From contig CAJKDC010000025.1 of assembly GCA_905198575.1 (NCBI GenBank), positions 1 through 29,140 of the forward strand: 29,140 bases of DNA. The letters are read 5' to 3'. The notes beneath the pieces were generated by a model, which did not search any database, was not told where the DNA came from, and saw nothing but the letters and a program-made list of their open reading frames with translations. Positions 15,794 to 23,050 of the stretch are shown piece after piece. The position numbers were made by a program, and so were the translations under genes. This DNA is from an uncultured Bacteroides sp. (lineage in GTDB: Bacteria; Bacteroidota; Bacteroidia; Bacteroidales; Bacteroidaceae). Each line of letters starts with the position of its first letter. Within the stretch, counting starts at the first letter, position 1.

Positions 15794-17088
15794 AAAGATA
15801 TTTGCTTTTGTTGTTTTGTCCTTTTCTGATGCATGTTGCCGTTGCACAGAGCACACGTAAGATTCGTCAGTTGGAGGAGCGTCGTGTGGAACTGCAGAAA
15901 CAGATTTCGCAGTCCGAATCGATGTTGCAGTCAACAAAAAAGGATGTAAAAAGTCAGTTGGCTGATTTGGCATTGCTTACGGGACAAATAAGTCAACGAA
16001 GGAAATATATTGCCGTAATAGCCAATGATGTGGCAGCTCTTCAGAAAGAGCAGCAATTGCTGCAGTCAGAGCTTAAGCGTCTGAATAAAGAACTTGCAGA
16101 TAAAAAAAGTAAATATGCTAAATCAGTTCGCTACATGTATCGAAACAAGTCGGTACAGGAAAAACTGATGTTTATTTTTTCGGCAGAGACGCTTGGGCAG
16201 ATGTACAGGCGTTTGCGTTATGTCCGTGAGTATGCAGGCTTCCAGCGTTTTCAAGCTTTGGAACTGAATCGTAAATGCGAGCAGATTGCCCGTAAGCAGG
16301 ATGAAATCAATGCCACTCGTGATGAAAAGGAACGTCTGTTGCGTGAGGGACAGACTGAGCAGGAAAAATTGGAAGCTCAGGAAAAGGATAGAAAAAAACT
16401 GTTGACTTCTTTGCAAAAGAAAGAAAGGAGTTTGCGTAATGAACTTGCCCAGCAGCGTCAGTCGGCAAATCAGTTGAATAAGGAAATTGACCGCCTGATA
16501 CAGATCGAAATAGAAAAGGCAAGGAAACGGGCAGAAGAAGAACGCAAGAAGAAAGCAGCTGAAGTGACTCGAAAAAAAGCCGCAGAAAAGGCGACGGCAA
16601 AGAAAACTGTTTCGGAGCCTGCAAAGCCAACTGGTACTGTTGATGTTTTTGAAACCGATGATGCCGACAAACGCCTGGCCGGAAGCTTCGAAAAGAATAA
16701 AGGGCGATTGCCAATGCCTATAACAGGTTCGTATACTGTAGTAGGACATTACGGGCAATACCAAGTTCCTGGATTGAAGAATGTGCGTTTGGACAATAAG
16801 GGTATAGATATCCGTGGAAAAGCAGGTGCAAAAGCCAGAGCTATTTTCGATGGTGAAGTTTCAGCTGTATTTCAATACAACGGACTGAACAATGTATTGG
16901 TTCGTCATGGAAGTTATATCTCTGTATATTGCAACTTGTCGGATGTCTCAGTCAAAAAAGGTGACAAGATTAAGACACGTGATGCGATTGGTTCTGTTGG
17001 AGCAGATCCTCAGGGCAATATCGTATTGCATTTCCAACTGAGAAAAGAAACCTCCAAACTGAACCCTGAGCTTTGGATTGCCCGGTAA
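15790..17088 (+). CDS. EnvC-like coiled-coil/LytM (M23-like) protein with degraded zinc site
   Basis: This 432-residue secreted protein has a signal peptide (cleavage near VAVA-QS, residue 19-20). A long coiled coil rich in Gln, Glu and Lys spans about 20-270 (QLEERRVELQKQISQSESML and similar). A C-terminal LytM fold spans about 310-432. Active M23 peptidases have HxGxD, an HL-type His and HxH. Here the corresponding positions read N336-KGID340, YCN382LS and V412-LH414, so only one Asp and one His of the metal site remain. This matches EnvC-type amidase activators rather than hydrolases. The expected role is activation of N-acetylmuramoyl-L-alanine amidases during daughter-cell separation. 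It is the last gene of the dut operon. Confidence 0.88.
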   Translation: MKRYLLLLFCPFLMHVAVAQSTRKIRQLEERRVELQKQISQSESMLQSTKKDVKSQLADLALLTGQISQRRKYIAVIANDVAALQKEQQLLQSELKRLNKELADKKSKYAKSVRYMYRNKSVQEKLMFIFSAETLGQMYRRLRYVREYAGFQRFQALELNRKCEQIARKQDEINATRDEKERLLREGQTEQEKLEAQEKDRKKLLTSLQKKERSLRNELAQQRQSANQLNKEIDRLIQIEIEKARKRAEEERKKKAAEVTRKKAAEKATAKKTVSEPAKPTGTVDVFETDDADKRLAGSFEKNKGRLPMPITGSYTVVGHYGQYQVPGLKNVRLDNKGIDIRGKAGAKARAIFDGEVSAVFQYNGLNNVLVRHGSYISVYCNLSDVSVKKGDKIKTRDAIGSVGADPQGNIVLHFQLRKETSKLNPELWIAR

Positions 17089-17101
17089 TCCGGTTTGGAG
17101 G
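17051..17101 (-). terminator. Possible terminator for the argE-like gene, overlapping the 3' end of the LytM gene
   Basis: CCTCCAAAC (17051-17059) pairs perfectly with GTTTGGAGG (17093-17101). On the minus strand the stem is followed by TTTCTTTTCT, which suits termination of the gene ending at 17110. On the plus strand there is no strong T-run. The loop is long (33 nt), which lowers confidence. Confidence 0.5.
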
Positions 17102-17109
17102 ATAATGCT

Positions 17110-18177
17110 TTAAGATAATTTCAGGCCGTCCAGAATTTCTATGTAGATACGGATGGCCTCTTCTATTTCATTAATCAGGATATATTCATCGGCCGTATGT
17201 GATCTGGACGATTTTCCCGGGCCTATTTTTACAGAAGGGAAGGGCATCAAAGCCTGGTCGGATAGCGTCGGTGAGCCAAAAGGAATTCTTCCCAAGGCTT
17301 TTGCGCGCTGCACGAATGGGTGTTCCGGGTCTATGCGTGAAGAATTCAATCGGAATGACCTTGCTTTTGCTTCACAGGTTATATGTTGTTTGATTTCTTC
17401 AAAAAGACGTTCATTCGAATAAAACTCGTTGCTTCTGATGTCTACAACAAAAGTACAAGTATCCGGGATGACATTGTGCTGAGTCCCGGCATTAATTTGT
17501 GTTACCGACATCTTTACAGGTCCCAGTAATTCAGACTGTTCGGGGAACTGATAGCTCCTGAACCATTCGATATCGCTTAGTACTTTATATATTGCGTTTT
17601 CTCCTTCATTACGTGCGGCATGTCCTGCTTTTCCGTGCGCTGTGACATCAAGCACCATCAATCCTTTTTCTGCAATGGCCGGTTGCATTTCTGTAGGTTC
17701 ACCTACGATTCCAAGTGTAATAGGAGGCAGTTGGCCTAAAACAGATTCAATACCGTTTTTCCCTGAGACTTCTTCTTCACAGGATGCCAGGAAAATGAGG
17801 TTATAACTTTGCTCTGTAGTGCATAAATAACGGTAGACTTGGAAAAGGCTGACCAGACTTGCACCTGCATCATTACTACCCAGTCCGTATATTTTCCCAT
17901 TTTCACTTTTAGGAGTGAATGGCTGTCGGCGCCATCCGTTCACTGGTTTTACGGTATCGATATGGGAATTGAGTAGGATTGTTGGTTTGTTGATATCAAA
18001 CATTGGGCTTATACACCAAATGTTGTTACCTGAACGTCCAGTCATGATTCCACATTCTTCGATATAAGTCTGCAGGAAATCGGCAGCTGCTTCCTCTTCT
18101 CTGCTGATAGAGGGAATTCTTATTAATGATTGAAGCAATATAATTGCTTCTGATGAATAATAATTAATATCTGTCAT
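17110..18177 (-). CDS. argE: M20-family deacylase, ArgE-type (N-acyl-ornithine/citrulline deacylase)
   Basis: This is a cytoplasmic zinc-dependent amidohydrolase of the M20 family, 355 residues from the start chosen here. Metal and catalytic residues are visible in the usual order: LLNSHIDTV, YGLGSNDAGAS, ASCEEEVSG (catalytic Glu-Glu), GEPTEMQPAIAEKG and, near the C-terminus, SRSHTADEYI. The dimerisation domain begins AHGKAGHAARNEGENA. In Bacteroides, arginine synthesis uses N-succinylated intermediates with an atypical transcarbamylase. The substrate may therefore be N-succinyl- or N-acetyl-citrulline rather than N-acetyl-ornithine (family inference). I prefer the ATG at 18177 over the one at 18213 because the latter lies upstream of the -7 box at 18203-18210. 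Confidence 0.85.
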   Translation of the reverse strand: MTDINYYSSEAIILLQSLIRIPSISREEEAAADFLQTYIEECGIMTGRSGNNIWCISPMFDINKPTILLNSHIDTVKPVNGWRRQPFTPKSENGKIYGLGSNDAGASLVSLFQVYRYLCTTEQSYNLIFLASCEEEVSGKNGIESVLGQLPPITLGIVGEPTEMQPAIAEKGLMVLDVTAHGKAGHAARNEGENAIYKVLSDIEWFRSYQFPEQSELLGPVKMSVTQINAGTQHNVIPDTCTFVVDIRSNEFYSNERLFEEIKQHITCEAKARSFRLNSSRIDPEHPFVQRAKALGRIPFGSPTLSDQALMPFPSVKIGPGKSSRSHTADEYILINEIEEAIRIYIEILDGLKLS

Positions 18178-18202
18178 ATTGGGAATGTGTATCTGTTTTC
18201 TG

Positions 18203-18210
18203 CAAAGATA
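18203..18210 (-). promoter_or_regulatory. Bacteroides-type -7 box for argE-like gene
   Basis: On the minus strand the sequence reads TATCTTTG, an exact TAnnTTTG match, 25 bp before the ATG at 18177. Its position inside the longer open frame argues against the upstream start at 18213. Confidence 0.62.
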
Positions 18211-18352
18211 CATATTTTGTTCTTTAAATGAATTCTTTTATAGCGTTTAATTCAGTTGTGTATGCAATTAATGAATAGCAGTTTTCTTCTTAACTATTTG
18301 AGTAACGTATAAATAACTATTGCTATATAGTGAATAATTCCAAATAAAACCA

Positions 18353-18360
18353 TATCTTTG
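18353..18360 (+). promoter_or_regulatory. Bacteroides-type -7 box for the acyl-CoA ligase gene
   Basis: TATCTTTG matches the consensus exactly and lies 24 bp before the start codon at 18385. No convincing -33 element is seen. Confidence 0.62.
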
Positions 18361-18384
18361 TTGCATAATTTAAAATAATATTTC

Positions 18385-20190
18385 ATGAGTAATTCTTATT
18401 TGTCACGGCTTATTTATAATCAGGCAGAGAAATATGGAAATAGAACTGCATTAAAATACCGTGATTATAATACTAATACATGGCTTTCTGTAAGCTGGCG
18501 GGACTTCGCTGCAACAGTAGAAAATGTGTCGGAGGCACTATTGGCTTTAGGGGTAGGAGTCCAGGAAAATATTGGTGTATTTTCGCAGAACAAGCCAGAA
18601 TGTCTGTATGTTGATTTTGGAGCTTTTGGTTGTCGTGCTGTAACTATACCATTATATGCTACCAGTTCTGAAGCACAGGTGCATTATATATTGGAAGATG
18701 CTGGTATTCGTTTTCTTTTTGTGGGTGAACAATATCAGTATGATGTTGCTTACCGGGTACAGAACTTGTGCAAGACTTTAAAGAAGATTATTATATTTGA
18801 TGATTCGGTGACGTTGGCTCAGGGAGATACTAATTCTATGTATTTTTCTGATTTCTTGAAAGCTGCTGATGGTGAGAATTATAAAGAACAGTTCGAAGCT
18901 CGTATTGCTTCATCAGGAAAAACGGATTTAGCAAATATACTATATACGTCAGGTACTACAGGCGAATCAAAAGGTGTTATGCTGCATCATTCTTGCTATG
19001 AGGCTGCTTTTGCTGCACATGATACAAGACTTATTGGTTTTGGTGAGAATGATGTAGTTATGAACTTCCTGCCTTTTACACATATCTTTGAGAGAGCCTG
19101 GTCGTATTATTGCTTGAATAAAGGCTGTACATTGTGTATTAATTTGCGCCCGCAAGATATACAGAAGACGATTCGTGAAATAAGACCGACTGCGATGTGT
19201 AGTGTTCCACGTTTCTGGGAGAAGGTCTATGCCGGGGTTCAGGAAAAAATCAATGAAACGACAGGCTTGAAGAAAATGCTGATGCTGGATGCATTGAAAG
19301 TGGGAAAACAGCATAATGTGGATTATTTGCTGCATGGAAAAACTCCTCCTGCTTTTTTGCATATGAAATATAAATTTTATGACCGTACGATTTTCAGTTT
19401 GTTGAAAAAAACAATTGGAATTGAGAATGGTAATTTCTTCCCAACTGCAGGTGCGGCTATACCTCCTAAGGTGCAAGAGTTTGTGCTTTCTGTTGGTATT
19501 AATATGATTGCCGGTTACGGACTGACGGAAACTACAGCTACAGTTTCATGCGAATGGAAGGGAGATGGCTGTATCGGTTCTGTCGGAAGGGTTATGCCTG
19601 GTATCGAAATAAAGATTGGCGAGGACAATGAAATCTTGCTTCGGGGCGAAACGATTACAAAAGGTTATTATAAAAAAGAAGCAGTTACGCGTCAGGCTTT
19701 TACCGAAGACGGATGGTTCCATACTGGTGATGCCGGTTATATAAAGGATGGCTTCCTTTATCTGACAGACCGTATAAAGGATTTGTTTAAAACGTCAAAC
19801 GGAAAGTATATTGCTCCACAGGCTATTGAAACGAAATTGGTAGTAGACCGTTATATTGATCAAATCTCGATTATTGCTGACCAGCGTAAATTTGTATCAG
19901 CATTAATTGTCCCCGAATATAAACAGGTGGAAGAATATGCACAAAAACATGGCATTGCTTATGCAAGTATGAAAGAACTTTTGGAAAAACCGGAAATTAT
20001 TCAGTTGTTCCAGATGCGGATTGATACGCTGCAGCAAGAGTTTGCTCATTATGAACAGATTAAACGTTTTACGCTGTTGCCAGAGCCTTTTAGTATGGAA
20101 AAGGGTGAACTGACCAATACGCTGAAAATCAAACGTGCAGTTTTACTGAAGAACTATGCTGCGGAAATAGAGAAAATGTACGTGGAATAA
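18385..20190 (+). CDS. Long-chain fatty-acid--CoA ligase (AMP-binding, FadD-type)
   Basis: This adenylate-forming enzyme activates long-chain fatty acids to acyl-CoA through an acyl-AMP intermediate. It has 601 residues, the length of bacterial long-chain ligases. Motifs seen: the P-loop YTSGTTGESKGVM (about 187-199), FLPFTHIFERAWSYY, GYGLTETTATVS (A5), and GDAGYIKDGFLYLTDRIKDLFKTSNGKYIAPQ-type hinge and C-terminal sequence, in which the hinge Asp-Arg precedes IKD. It is monocistronic, with its own promoter and a terminator at 20219-20279. The role may be recycling of exogenous or phospholipid-derived fatty acids, since beta-oxidation is generally absent in gut Bacteroides (family knowledge). 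Chain-length specificity cannot be read from sequence. Confidence 0.92.
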   Translation: MSNSYLSRLIYNQAEKYGNRTALKYRDYNTNTWLSVSWRDFAATVENVSEALLALGVGVQENIGVFSQNKPECLYVDFGAFGCRAVTIPLYATSSEAQVHYILEDAGIRFLFVGEQYQYDVAYRVQNLCKTLKKIIIFDDSVTLAQGDTNSMYFSDFLKAADGENYKEQFEARIASSGKTDLANILYTSGTTGESKGVMLHHSCYEAAFAAHDTRLIGFGENDVVMNFLPFTHIFERAWSYYCLNKGCTLCINLRPQDIQKTIREIRPTAMCSVPRFWEKVYAGVQEKINETTGLKKMLMLDALKVGKQHNVDYLLHGKTPPAFLHMKYKFYDRTIFSLLKKTIGIENGNFFPTAGAAIPPKVQEFVLSVGINMIAGYGLTETTATVSCEWKGDGCIGSVGRVMPGIEIKIGEDNEILLRGETITKGYYKKEAVTRQAFTEDGWFHTGDAGYIKDGFLYLTDRIKDLFKTSNGKYIAPQAIETKLVVDRYIDQISIIADQRKFVSALIVPEYKQVEEYAQKHGIAYASMKELLEKPEIIQLFQMRIDTLQQEFAHYEQIKRFTLLPEPFSMEKGELTNTLKIKRAVLLKNYAAEIEKMYVE

Positions 20191-20218
20191 AAACTTTCTC
20201 CGGCATCTGTTTAAGCAC

Positions 20219-20279
20219 AACCTGTCTTTCCTTTTTGGGATATAAATCTTTAAAAAAGGAGGGGCAGGTTTCTGTTTTT
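20219..20279 (+). terminator. Intrinsic terminator of the acyl-CoA ligase gene
   Basis: The left arm starting AACCTGTCTTTCC (from 20219) pairs with GGAGGGGCAGGTT (20258-20270), with three G-U pairs and extra A-T pairs extending the stem inward. It is followed by TCTGTTTTT. Confidence 0.85.
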
Positions 20280-20347
20280 CAGTGGATAAAGCAATAATTT
20301 AAATATTTTTTCGTTTCTATTCGTTCGGCAAAATCATGATTTTTGGC

Positions 20348-20355
20348 TAATTTTG
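20348..20355 (+). promoter_or_regulatory. Bacteroides-type promoter for prfB
   Basis: TAATTTTG matches TAnnTTTG exactly. TTCG at 20324-20327, 20 bp upstream, is a one-mismatch -33 element. The box overlaps the TTG at 20353 that would extend the prfB frame, so translation must start downstream, at the ATG at 20383. Confidence 0.7.
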
Positions 20356-20382
20356 CAAACTGATAGTATAAAGTTAATCGAG

Positions 20383-21504
20383 ATGATAACAATAGAACAA
20401 CTGAAAGACGTAAAAGAACGTACTGCTGCGCTTTATCGCTATTTGGATATTGAAAATAAGAAAATTCAGGTAGAAGAGGAGCAACTTCGTACACAAGCGC
20501 CCGGATTTTGGGATGACGCCAAGAAGGCCGAAGCACAGATGAAAAAAGTTAAAAGCCTTCAGAAATGGATTGAGGGTTATAACGAGGTAAAAACATTGGC
20601 CGATGAACTAGAGTTGGCTTTTGATTTTTGCAAGGATGAGTTGGTAACCGAACAAGAAGTAGACGATGCTCTTGCAAAAGCCCAAGGTGCTGTGGAGGAA
20701 TTAGAGCTTAAAAATATGCTGCGTTCTGAAGCCGATCAGATGGATTGTGTATTGAAGATTAATTCTGGTGCCGGTGGTACAGAAAGTCAGGACTGGGCTT
20801 CTATGCTGATGCGTATGTATATGCGTTGGGCAGAAAGTAACGGATATAAGCTGTCTGTTGCCAACTTGCAGGAAGGCGATGAAGCTGGAATCAAGACTGT
20901 AACCATGAACATTGAGGGTGACTATGCATATGGATACCTGAAAGGTGAGAATGGTGTACACCGTTTGGTGCGTGTCTCTCCTTATAACGCTCAGGGAAAG
21001 CGTATGACATCTTTTGCTTCTGTGTTTGTTACTCCTCTGGTGGATGACTCAATCGAGGTAAATATTGAACCTGCACGTATGTCGTGGGATACATTCCGAA
21101 GTGGAGGTGCCGGAGGTCAGAACGTAAATAAAGTAGAGTCTGGTGTACGTTTGCGTTATCAATATAAAGATCCTTATACAGGAGCAGAAGAAGAAATTCT
21201 GATTGAAAACACGGAAACCCGTGACCAGCCTAAGAATAAAGAAAATGCTTTGCGCCAGTTGCGTTCTATCCTGTATGATAAAGAGCTGCAGCACCGTATG
21301 GAAGAACAGGCTAAGGTTGAGGCTGGAAAGAAGAAAATTGAATGGGGCTCACAGATTCGAAGCTACGTTTTTGATGACCGCCGCGTTAAAGACCATCGTA
21401 CTAATTTCCAGACATCGGACGTAAACGGTGTGATGGACGGAAAAATTGATGGATTTATCAAAGCCTATCTGATGGAATTCTCTGAAGGAGATTCTAATAT
21501 TTAA
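20383..21504 (+). CDS. prfB: Peptide chain release factor 2, no programmed frameshift
   Basis: RF2 recognises UGA and UAA in the ribosomal A site and triggers release of the finished polypeptide. The 373-residue protein has the catalytic GGQ at 244-246 in FRSGGAGGQNVNKVES. The stop-codon recognition loop reads S199-P200-Y201, where the E. coli protein has SPF. E. coli prfB contains an in-frame UGA with +1 shift after the YL codons near position 25. Here the equivalent YLD (residues 20-22, TATTTGGAT) is read straight through with no stop, so the autoregulatory frameshift is absent. The start is the ATG at 20383, because an upstream TTG lies inside the promoter. RF1 is excluded by length and by the N-terminal alignment to RF2. 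Confidence 0.93.
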   Translation: MITIEQLKDVKERTAALYRYLDIENKKIQVEEEQLRTQAPGFWDDAKKAEAQMKKVKSLQKWIEGYNEVKTLADELELAFDFCKDELVTEQEVDDALAKAQGAVEELELKNMLRSEADQMDCVLKINSGAGGTESQDWASMLMRMYMRWAESNGYKLSVANLQEGDEAGIKTVTMNIEGDYAYGYLKGENGVHRLVRVSPYNAQGKRMTSFASVFVTPLVDDSIEVNIEPARMSWDTFRSGGAGGQNVNKVESGVRLRYQYKDPYTGAEEEILIENTETRDQPKNKENALRQLRSILYDKELQHRMEEQAKVEAGKKKIEWGSQIRSYVFDDRRVKDHRTNFQTSDVNGVMDGKIDGFIKAYLMEFSEGDSNI

Positions 21505-21520
21505 ATTTTGCTAGTTACCA

Positions 21521-21551
21521 TTTGTTTTCTTCATAAAACTTAGTATTTTTG
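21521..21551 (+). promoter_or_regulatory. Full Bacteroides-type promoter for the 42-residue protein gene
   Basis: TTTG at 21521-21524 and TATTTTTG at 21544-21551 are both exact consensus matches separated by 19 bp, the best promoter in the window. Initiation is predicted near 21558, about 36 nt before the ATG at 21594. Confidence 0.82.
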
Positions 21552-21593
21552 AAACAAGTAAATTGATTAACCTTTAATTGTTTTGAGAATACT

Positions 21594-21722
21594 ATGGGAA
21601 AGAATAAAAAAGTGACATATAGTCATCGTGAAGAAGAAAAAGCCAAACGATTGATAATTCGTCTGTGTGTGGGACTGGTGGTATTGGCTATTTTGACTAT
21701 TATTGGATATAGTATGCTTTAA
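21594..21722 (+). CDS. Small single-pass membrane protein, 42 residues, function unknown
   Basis: This is a short reading frame starting MGKNKKVTYSHREEEKAKRL and continuing with one strongly hydrophobic helix (about residues 21-40: IIRLCVGLVVLAILTIIGYS), ending ML. The charged N-terminal half, rich in Lys, Arg and Glu, predicts a cytoplasmic N-terminus followed by a single membrane helix. It has a complete promoter (21521-21551) and its own terminator (21742-21790), so it is transcribed as a separate unit of about 230 nt between prfB and the CYTH gene. I do not recognise a named family. The strong flanking signals and the clean membrane topology make it a real gene in my view. Confidence 0.8.
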   Translation: MGKNKKVTYSHREEEKAKRLIIRLCVGLVVLAILTIIGYSML

Positions 21723-21741
21723 TATACTATGTAGAATTATC

Positions 21742-21790
21742 AAAAGGACTTTTACAATAAAGATGTATTGTGGAGGTCCTTTTTTATTTT
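21742..21790 (+). terminator. Intrinsic terminator after the 42-residue protein gene
   Basis: AAAAGGAC (21742-21749) pairs with GTCCTTTT (21776-21783), with an inner ACAAT/ATTGT stem, followed by further T residues and TATTTT. The T-tract ends only about 10 bp before the CYTH start codon. Confidence 0.85.
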
Positions 21791-21798
21791 GTAGAATT

Positions 21799-22272
21799 AT
21801 GGCACAGGAAATTGAACGGAAATTTTTAGTAGCAAATGATTCTTTTAAAAAAATGGCATTTGCAGCGAGTCGGATAAAACAAGGTTATATTTGCAGTGAG
21901 CATGGCAGAACCGTGCGGGTTCGCGTTCGTGGAGAAAAAGGTTATCTTACTATTAAGGGACCTTCCAATCAGGCAGGAACAAGCCGCTATGAATGGGAAA
22001 AAGAAATTCCGCTTTCTGAAGCGGAGGAATTGATGCATTTGTGTGTGGATGGTTTTATCGATAAAACACGTTATTTAGTCAACTTCGAAGGACACACATT
22101 TGAAGTTGATGAATTTTATGGAGAAAACGCTGGATTGGTTCTGGCAGAAGTAGAACTTAGTACGGAGCAAGAACAGGTTGATTTGCCAGATTTTATTGGA
22201 AAAGAAGTGACTGGAGATCCTCGATTCTATAATTCTTCTTTGATGAAATATCCTTTTTCTCAGTGGAAGTAA
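21799..22272 (+). CDS. CYTH-domain protein (triphosphate tunnel metalloenzyme family)
   Basis: This 157-residue protein has the CYTH signature EIERKFLV at residues 4-11. The tunnel-lining pattern continues with VRVRVRGEKGYLTIKGP, RYEWEKEIPLSEAEEL, DKTRYLVNFEGHTFEVDEFYGENAGLVLAEVELSTE and RFYNSSLMKYPF. These basic and acidic residues bind triphosphate and divalent metal. Bacterial stand-alone members are mostly inorganic triphosphatases; adenylate cyclase or thiamine-triphosphatase activity is possible but not favoured. The start at 21799 is required to place the EIERKFLV motif at the N-terminus, as in the family. It lies 8 bp after the preceding terminator, leaving almost no room for a leader or ribosome binding site. 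Confidence 0.88.
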   Translation: MAQEIERKFLVANDSFKKMAFAASRIKQGYICSEHGRTVRVRVRGEKGYLTIKGPSNQAGTSRYEWEKEIPLSEAEELMHLCVDGFIDKTRYLVNFEGHTFEVDEFYGENAGLVLAEVELSTEQEQVDLPDFIGKEVTGDPRFYNSSLMKYPFSQWK

Positions 22273-22412
22273 CCTTAAAAATATAGCTTAAAGCTGTCCG
22301 GATGGGGGAATAATGCCTTAATAATAGATATAAAAGGGGGGAGAACTTGTTATCTAGAAGATTTTACCATTTCATAGGCGAGATTTTTCAATTTTAGGTA
22401 CAATTTGATTTG

Positions 22413-22420
22413 TATGTTTG
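22413..22420 (+). promoter_or_regulatory. Bacteroides-type -7 box for the sigma factor gene
   Basis: TATGTTTG matches TAnnTTTG exactly. Initiation near 22427 would give a leader of about 44 nt before the ATG at 22471 and excludes the upstream in-frame start at 22405. Confidence 0.6.
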
Positions 22421-22470
22421 CATTGCACAAGAAAAAACATGTAAAGGTATTAAATCAAGATTGTAATTTT

Positions 22471-22974
22471 ATGAAGACTTTTTCTTTCTCACAGAATTTG
22501 TTGAGCCTTCAACCGGAGCTCCTTCGTTTTGCTTTTAAATTGACTGCTAATACAGAAGATGCTCAAGATTTGTTTCAGGAAACTGCATTAAAAGTATTGG
22601 ATAATCAGGAAAAATATACAGAAGAAACCAACTTTAAAGGATGGATTTACACGGTGATGCGTAACCTGTTTATTAATAATTATAGAAAGGCTTTACGAGA
22701 CCAGACATTTGTAGACCATACAGACGATCAGTTTTATTTAAATTCAAAGCATGAATTGTATGCTGATTCTACCGAGGGTGCTTACGACCTAAAAGAATTG
22801 TACAAGACAGTTAATGCTTTGCCAGAGGAGTACCGTGTACCGTTTGCTATGTATGTTTCCGGATTTAAATATCGTGAAATTGCAGATAAGCTTAACTTGC
22901 CACTTGGTACAGTGAAAAGTCGTATTTTCTTCACTCGTCAGAAATTACAGGCTGAATTAAAGGATTTTCGTTAA
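22471..22974 (+). CDS. RNA polymerase sigma factor, sigma-70 family (ECF-like)
   Basis: This 167-residue sigma factor has only region 2 and region 4. Region 2 covers about residues 15-80, with LTANTEDAQDLFQETALKVL and TNFKGWIYTVMRNLFINNYRK. Region 4 covers about 110-160 and contains LPEEYRVPFAMYVSGFKYREIADKLNLPLGTVKSRIFFTRQKL, a clear helix-turn-helix. I place the start at 22471 (MKTFSFSQNLL) because an upstream in-frame start at 22405 precedes the -7 box. No anti-sigma factor gene is adjacent: the gene is followed by a terminator at 22996-23040 and a convergent gene. The signal it responds to is not visible. Extended ECF type or a stress sigma factor are both possible. Confidence 0.9.
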   Translation: MKTFSFSQNLLSLQPELLRFAFKLTANTEDAQDLFQETALKVLDNQEKYTEETNFKGWIYTVMRNLFINNYRKALRDQTFVDHTDDQFYLNSKHELYADSTEGAYDLKELYKTVNALPEEYRVPFAMYVSGFKYREIADKLNLPLGTVKSRIFFTRQKLQAELKDFR

Positions 22975-22995
22975 TATATAACGTCTTAAATGGAT

Positions 22996-23045
22996 AAGAC
23001 TTGCCATCTTTGCCTGTTGAAGGCATTGATAGCAAGTCTTTTTTG
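22996..23045 (+). terminator. Intrinsic terminator of the sigma factor gene
   Basis: AAGACTTGC (22996-23004) pairs perfectly with GCAAGTCTT (23032-23040), with an inner TGCC/GGCA stem, and runs into TTTT. It ends just before the stop codon of the convergent VanZ-like gene at 23051. Confidence 0.9.
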
Positions 23046-23050
23046 TATTC

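Noticed and set aside
16123..16764. 213-codon minus-strand open frame inside the LytM gene
   Set aside because: It is antisense to a well-supported coiled-coil coding region. Its Phe, Leu and Ser-rich product is what antisense of Lys, Glu and Gln-rich codons produces.
18178..18213. Upstream ATG for the argE-like gene
   Set aside because: The segment includes the -7 box at 18203-18210, so the mRNA would start downstream of this ATG.
20353..20382. TTG start extending prfB by ten codons
   Set aside because: The TTG lies inside the TAATTTTG promoter box, so it would not be in the mRNA.
22405..22470. N-terminal extension of the sigma factor to 22405
   Set aside because: It would place the start upstream of the TATGTTTG promoter box at 22413-22420 and adds no conserved sequence. 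The ATG at 22471 opens a normal region 2.
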